In this document: piece after piece, positions 5,640 to 8,567 of the stretch
Layout: each line of letters starts with the position of its first letter
Numbering within the stretch: position 1 is the first letter of the stretch
Source: an uncultured Fibrobacter sp.
Lineage (GTDB): Bacteria; Fibrobacterota; Fibrobacteria; Fibrobacterales; Fibrobacteraceae
Direction of reading: 5' to 3'
Length of the DNA: 8,567 nucleotides
Assembly: GCA_947306025.1 (NCBI GenBank)
Contig: CAMZFJ010000055.1
Span: 1 to 8,567, forward strand
Translations under genes and position numbers: made by a program
Notes under the pieces: generated by a model
Databases searched by the model: none
Told to the model about the DNA's origin: nothing
What the model saw: only the letters and a program-made list of their open reading frames with translations

Positions 5640-7258
5640 ATGGATACCGTCGACGGGTCCCACTGGTAGGCCACAGAATAACCGTCAAAGCGATCGTTCT
5701 GAGAAGAATTATCAAAAACTTTCAGTTCATACTTGTTATCCTTAGCCTTCAATGCATTTGTTGGTACACCGAAATTGCCACCGGGCAACATATCGCCATC
5801 GCCCCAGTAAAGTTCTTCCCCACGTACTTTAGAATACGAAGAACCATTCACCTTCAGATTAAAGCAAATAGGACTCACGCGTTTTGCATAGCTACTATCC
5901 GAAATCGTACTAGAGCTCAGCGAACGCAACGGGAAAAACGAAACAGCGACAAAGCCTTTGCCACCGGAAACAAGGCCCGGCAGATTTGTCGTCGTCGCCT
6001 TGAATTCCAAATCTTCCGCAGACAAATCAAGCGTATCCCCTTGCTCACGCCATTTCCAGAAATATTCTTTACCAGTCGTTTTTTCCCAATCCTGACCGTG
6101 GCCAAAGTAGGCGTCGCGCAGAAGCTCATCTCTTTCGGCACGAACATAGCGGAACCAATCGATATTCTTTGCAGAAGACTTCGGCGATGCAACCGTTTCG
6201 AGACGAAGTCCCTTCCCCGTTGTTTTGTAACCGAAAACAAAATGCTGGTAATAGGAATATGGTGAGTAAGAATGGAAATAACCCATGTTCGTTTTGGGCA
6301 CATTTGAAATCTGCGTCGGCTCTGAATCCACGCGTTTCCAGAAAGCATTGCCATAGCCTACAAAATAGAGCGAGTCACCTTCGTCAAAATTTCCATTAGA
6401 ATTGTGGTCAACAACTTTAATAGGCAGTTCGAAAATTTGATTAGGAGAACGGAGAGCGGCACCAGGCCCCATGTCAGGGAGCGTATCCGGCGCGGCCCCA
6501 AACAAGCAAACCTTCTCTATAGGGACGGCATCGAGTTCATCTTGACGCCCGACCTTCAGAAGCGCGTTGCGGATAGCGTTGTAACCGACCGCAAACCAGC
6601 CGTCTTCACTGAACGTAGCCATGTTCTCGTCACCCACGACCAGTTCGGCAAGTTGAACGATGTTATCAAAATCCGATGTTGCTTCACGGCGCAATACGGT
6701 ATTCGCAGAGGCGGTTCCAAACTGGGCTGCGGCACGAGTGTTTTCAATCAGCATGAGCGCACGGGCACCCGGATTTCGACCGCTCACCTTTGCAGATCCA
6801 AAATCGACACTCAACCGGAAGTTTTTGCGAAGCGCAACCGAGCCACCTTCCTTGACGTAAAGCGGAACAAACACATCGACCATCCACAAGTTATCCTTGA
6901 GGAACGGGCTTGAAACGTCAACAGACGGAATTTTTGCAGGCGTAGACTTGCAAGGCGAAGCCCCCAGCGATACAACCTTGTTGGTTGTCACCGAGACTGA
7001 AGGTTTTGAATTCGACGGGAGCGCCACGCGGTAATGACGAACGGGCACGTTACTGGAATCCACATAAAAGGCGTTTTCGGGAACAAAGCGTTTTCCCGAG
7101 CCGTCTTCGCAGGATTTCGTCGACGAATCCAAGACTTCATCGTCCAAAACAAAACGATTCTTGGAATCTTCCACGACAGAAGAAGCCAAGCTAGACACAG
7201 TTGCGCAAGCAACCAAGAGAATCTGAAATTTTTTGATGATAGAATTCACAAAAATCAA
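5603..7258 (-). CDS. porU: T9SS sortase PorU, N-terminal part (separate frame)
   Basis: This 551-codon frame carries the pre-protease region of PorU. Residues 1-27 are an export signal; L-V-A-C at 15-18 resembles a lipobox, but cleavage after A-S-S near 27 is equally possible. Family-like features are E-D-G-W-F (218-222), a calcium-site-like D-H-N-S-N-G-N-F-D-E-G-D (284-295), an aromatic stretch (327-343), and E-R-D..H-G-Q-D-W (375-391), matching the glycine-aromatic block of PorU N-terminal regions. The frame ends at 5603 within a beta-rich segment just before the protease domain, and the protease continues in the next frame. The start is uncertain: 7258 is TTG, and GTG at 7249 gives a neater signal peptide; neither has a convincing ribosome binding site (GGTGA lies 12 bases before the TTG). 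The previous gene ends 31 bases upstream, so both probably share one transcript. On its own the product would lack catalytic residues. Confidence 0.88.
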   Translation of the reverse strand: MIFVNSIIKKFQILLVACATVSSLASSVVEDSKNRFVLDDEVLDSSTKSCEDGSGKRFVPENAFYVDSSNVPVRHYRVALPSNSKPSVSVTTNKVVSLGASPCKSTPAKIPSVDVSSPFLKDNLWMVDVFVPLYVKEGGSVALRKNFRLSVDFGSAKVSGRNPGARALMLIENTRAAAQFGTASANTVLRREATSDFDNIVQLAELVVGDENMATFSEDGWFAVGYNAIRNALLKVGRQDELDAVPIEKVCLFGAAPDTLPDMGPGAALRSPNQIFELPIKVVDHNSNGNFDEGDSLYFVGYGNAFWKRVDSEPTQISNVPKTNMGYFHSYSPYSYYQHFVFGYKTTGKGLRLETVASPKSSAKNIDWFRYVRAERDELLRDAYFGHGQDWEKTTGKEYFWKWREQGDTLDLSAEDLEFKATTTNLPGLVSGGKGFVAVSFFPLRSLSSSTISDSSYAKRVSPICFNLKVNGSSYSKVRGEELYWGDGDMLPGGNFGVPTNALKAKDNKYELKVFDNSSQNDRFDGYSVAYQWDPSTVSIDSAEWMLPLQA

Positions 7259-7289
7259 AATAGAAAACTATCACCATTTAAAAATGGCA

Positions 7290-8177
7290 TTAAGGTCTTG
7301 TAACGACCATTTCGAGGAATCCATTCCCCGTTGTGCGCATTTCGACAACCTCACCACCCGCAGCCTTTGCCTTAAAGACGGTAATATAGTCGGGACGAAC
7401 ACCTTTGGAGAGAACCATCTCGATTTCCTTGGGCGTAATCATGAACTTTTTGTTCCACTTTTCCATGTACCAATGCCATGGTTGCCAGTTGAAAATGCCT
7501 CGAGTCGACTGGACAAAAGCCCGGAGCATCAAGGAATATTCATATTTCAAGAAATCGAGGTAATCATTCACTTCCGCATGTTTTTCGACAATTGTTTTCG
7601 TCGCAAAATCAGTATCGTAGCGGAGCGGAGTTTTGTCGGGATTATCGTAGCTAAAACGAATTAACTTGTCCGATGCCATTATCTTCAAATTCGGGCGATC
7701 GAGATGTTCGAACTGATTTTCGGAAATTTGTTTATAATCCCTAAATACAACATCGGGCGTAAGGACCTTGTTAAGCTTTAACGGAACCGGTTTAGCGTCA
7801 AGCGCGACAAGTTCGTAGAAAACAAGTATTTCGCCTTTTCCCTTCGGCAAAAGCACCGAGAGCAAAGGCTTTTCTCGTTCAGTAATGAGCCAAATCATCT
7901 TGGGCTTGTTCGGGGAATTCAAAATTGGGTCGAGCACCTTCATCAATGAAGGGTCGCGAACGCCGTTCACATCCCATTCCATCCAAGTTCCCGTTCCGCC
8001 AACAGAATCAAGAACATCAAAGAGGCGCCCGCCAACAAAACCATCCTTCGCTTCGACTGCGCCATAAATTTTACTCTCGGTTACTTTATTCGAAAGCGCA
8101 GACGACTTAGACGGAGCCGCCAAAGCCAATACCGTAGAGACAAGAACAAGTGCACAAGTCGCAAGAAGTTTACGCAT
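7290..8177 (-). CDS. Exported protein of unknown function upstream of porU
   Basis: I do not recognise this 295-residue protein. Residues 1-20 are a clear Sec signal peptide (M-R-K, hydrophobic core, A-L-A ending) with likely cleavage near 20-21; the lone Cys8 lies inside the core and is not a lipobox. The mature part is soluble, of mixed alpha/beta look, with a Lys/Asp-rich first half, a helical segment near 202-222 (D-Y-L-D-F-L-K-Y-E-Y), and a notable Trp cluster at 231-241 (W-Q-P-W-H-W-Y-M-E-K-W). No protease, glycosidase or binding motif is evident. The ATG at 8177 is preceded by AAGG (8191-8188) at 10 bases and AGAG at 3 bases. It sits 24 bases after the preceding gene and 31 before porU, so it belongs to the same transcript. 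A periplasmic or outer-membrane accessory role in type IX secretion is possible but rests only on adjacency. Confidence 0.85.
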   Translation of the reverse strand: MRKLLATCALVLVSTVLALAAPSKSSALSNKVTESKIYGAVEAKDGFVGGRLFDVLDSVGGTGTWMEWDVNGVRDPSLMKVLDPILNSPNKPKMIWLITEREKPLLSVLLPKGKGEILVFYELVALDAKPVPLKLNKVLTPDVVFRDYKQISENQFEHLDRPNLKIMASDKLIRFSYDNPDKTPLRYDTDFATKTIVEKHAEVNDYLDFLKYEYSLMLRAFVQSTRGIFNWQPWHWYMEKWNKKFMITPKEIEMVLSKGVRPDYITVFKAKAAGGEVVEMRTTGNGFLEMVVTRP

Positions 8178-8201
8178 AAACTCTATACCTTAAAATTTCC
8201 G

Positions 8202-8567
8202 TTAAAAACCAATCGGTTCAAAGAGCGATTCGTCGAGGCGAGAATACTGCAAATGGTATTTCTTATCAAGCCAGTAAAGGGCAAGTTTTGCGCCCGTCCA
8301 ATTTTTCTTGGCGGCAGTCGCTTCAATGCCCTTCGTGATAAGCGGTAACGTTTCGATAAGGTCGAGCTTCCACTTGGTATCATCCCAGGTAAATAGCATT
8401 ATCGGCACCTTCGGGCTCTTGGCAAGTCCAACGCTTCCGCGATCGTTCTTGACTTCGAACGGGCCCATATTCACGCGGTCCACCAGATCCAGGAATCCGC
8501 TATTGTAAAGGAGCAAATAGAGCATGCGATAATCGGTAACATCCCAAAGATGTTCACGTTCAAAAAG
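8202..8567 (-). CDS. C-terminal fragment of an unknown protein, 5' end beyond the window
   Basis: The frame is open from the right edge to TAA at 8204-8202, giving 121 visible codons. An internal ATG at 8525 exists, but the 14 codons before it read as ordinary protein (L-F-E-R-E-H-L-W-D-V-T-D-Y-R) with no stop and no ribosome binding site, so the gene almost certainly begins outside the window. The visible part has a Leu/Tyr-rich helix (Y-R-M-L-Y-L-L-L-Y), a segment with W-D-D-T-K-W-K-L-D-L, and a second helix around I-T-K-G-I-E-A-T-A-A-K-K-N-W. I recognise no family. It is the first visible gene of the porU transcript; the next gene starts 24 bases after its stop. Its localisation cannot be judged without the N-terminus. 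Confidence 0.75.
   Translation of the reverse strand, partial: LFEREHLWDVTDYRMLYLLLYNSGFLDLVDRVNMGPFEVKNDRGSVGLAKSPKVPIMLFTWDDTKWKLDLIETLPLITKGIEATAAKKNWTGAKLALYWLDKKYHLQYSRLDESLFEPIGF

Noticed and set aside
8202..8525. Complete 107-residue gene starting at 8525
   Set aside because: The same frame stays open to the window edge with normal protein sequence and no ribosome binding site before 8525, so this is an internal Met of a longer gene.

Overview
The window looks like chromosomal DNA from a Fibrobacter-type bacterium (phylum Fibrobacterota, FCB group). The grounds are a type IX secretion (T9SS) sortase with a C-terminal T9SS-type sorting domain, several exported proteins that match no family I know, moderate GC with AT-rich spacers, and an intergenic repeat with the ends TGTCATCCTGAG and CGAAGGATTT. 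The genus is an inference from style, not proven. I saw no tRNA, rRNA, CRISPR array, insertion sequence or phage gene.

Layout. (1) Positions 1-830, minus strand: most of a putative lipoprotein that runs off the left edge. (2) 831-1093: an AT-rich divergent spacer with two small inverted repeats and a TATAAT box only 6 bases before the yicC start codon, suggesting a leaderless transcript. (3) 1094-1975, plus strand: yicC, a YicC/YloC-family endoribonuclease, followed by a strong bidirectional hairpin terminator, a second hairpin and a ~100 bp intergenic repeat. (4) 2265-8567, minus strand: a tightly packed operon-like cluster. In transcription order it holds the 3' part of an unknown gene, an exported 295-residue protein of unknown function, porU (split into two overlapping reading frames), and an eight-helix membrane protein whose start sits 3 bases after the porU stop.

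The centrepiece is PorU, the gingipain-like (peptidase C25) signal peptidase/sortase that removes T9SS sorting domains at the cell surface. The N-terminal ~550 residues and the C-terminal ~827 residues, which contain the His-Cys pair, lie in different frames that overlap by 25 bases. Homology-like features continue smoothly across the junction, and the downstream frame has no usable ribosome binding site. This points to a one-base (net -1) frameshift: a real inactivating or phase-variable mutation, a recoding event, or a sequence error. The membrane protein and the two upstream genes may assist the secretion system, but only their position supports that.
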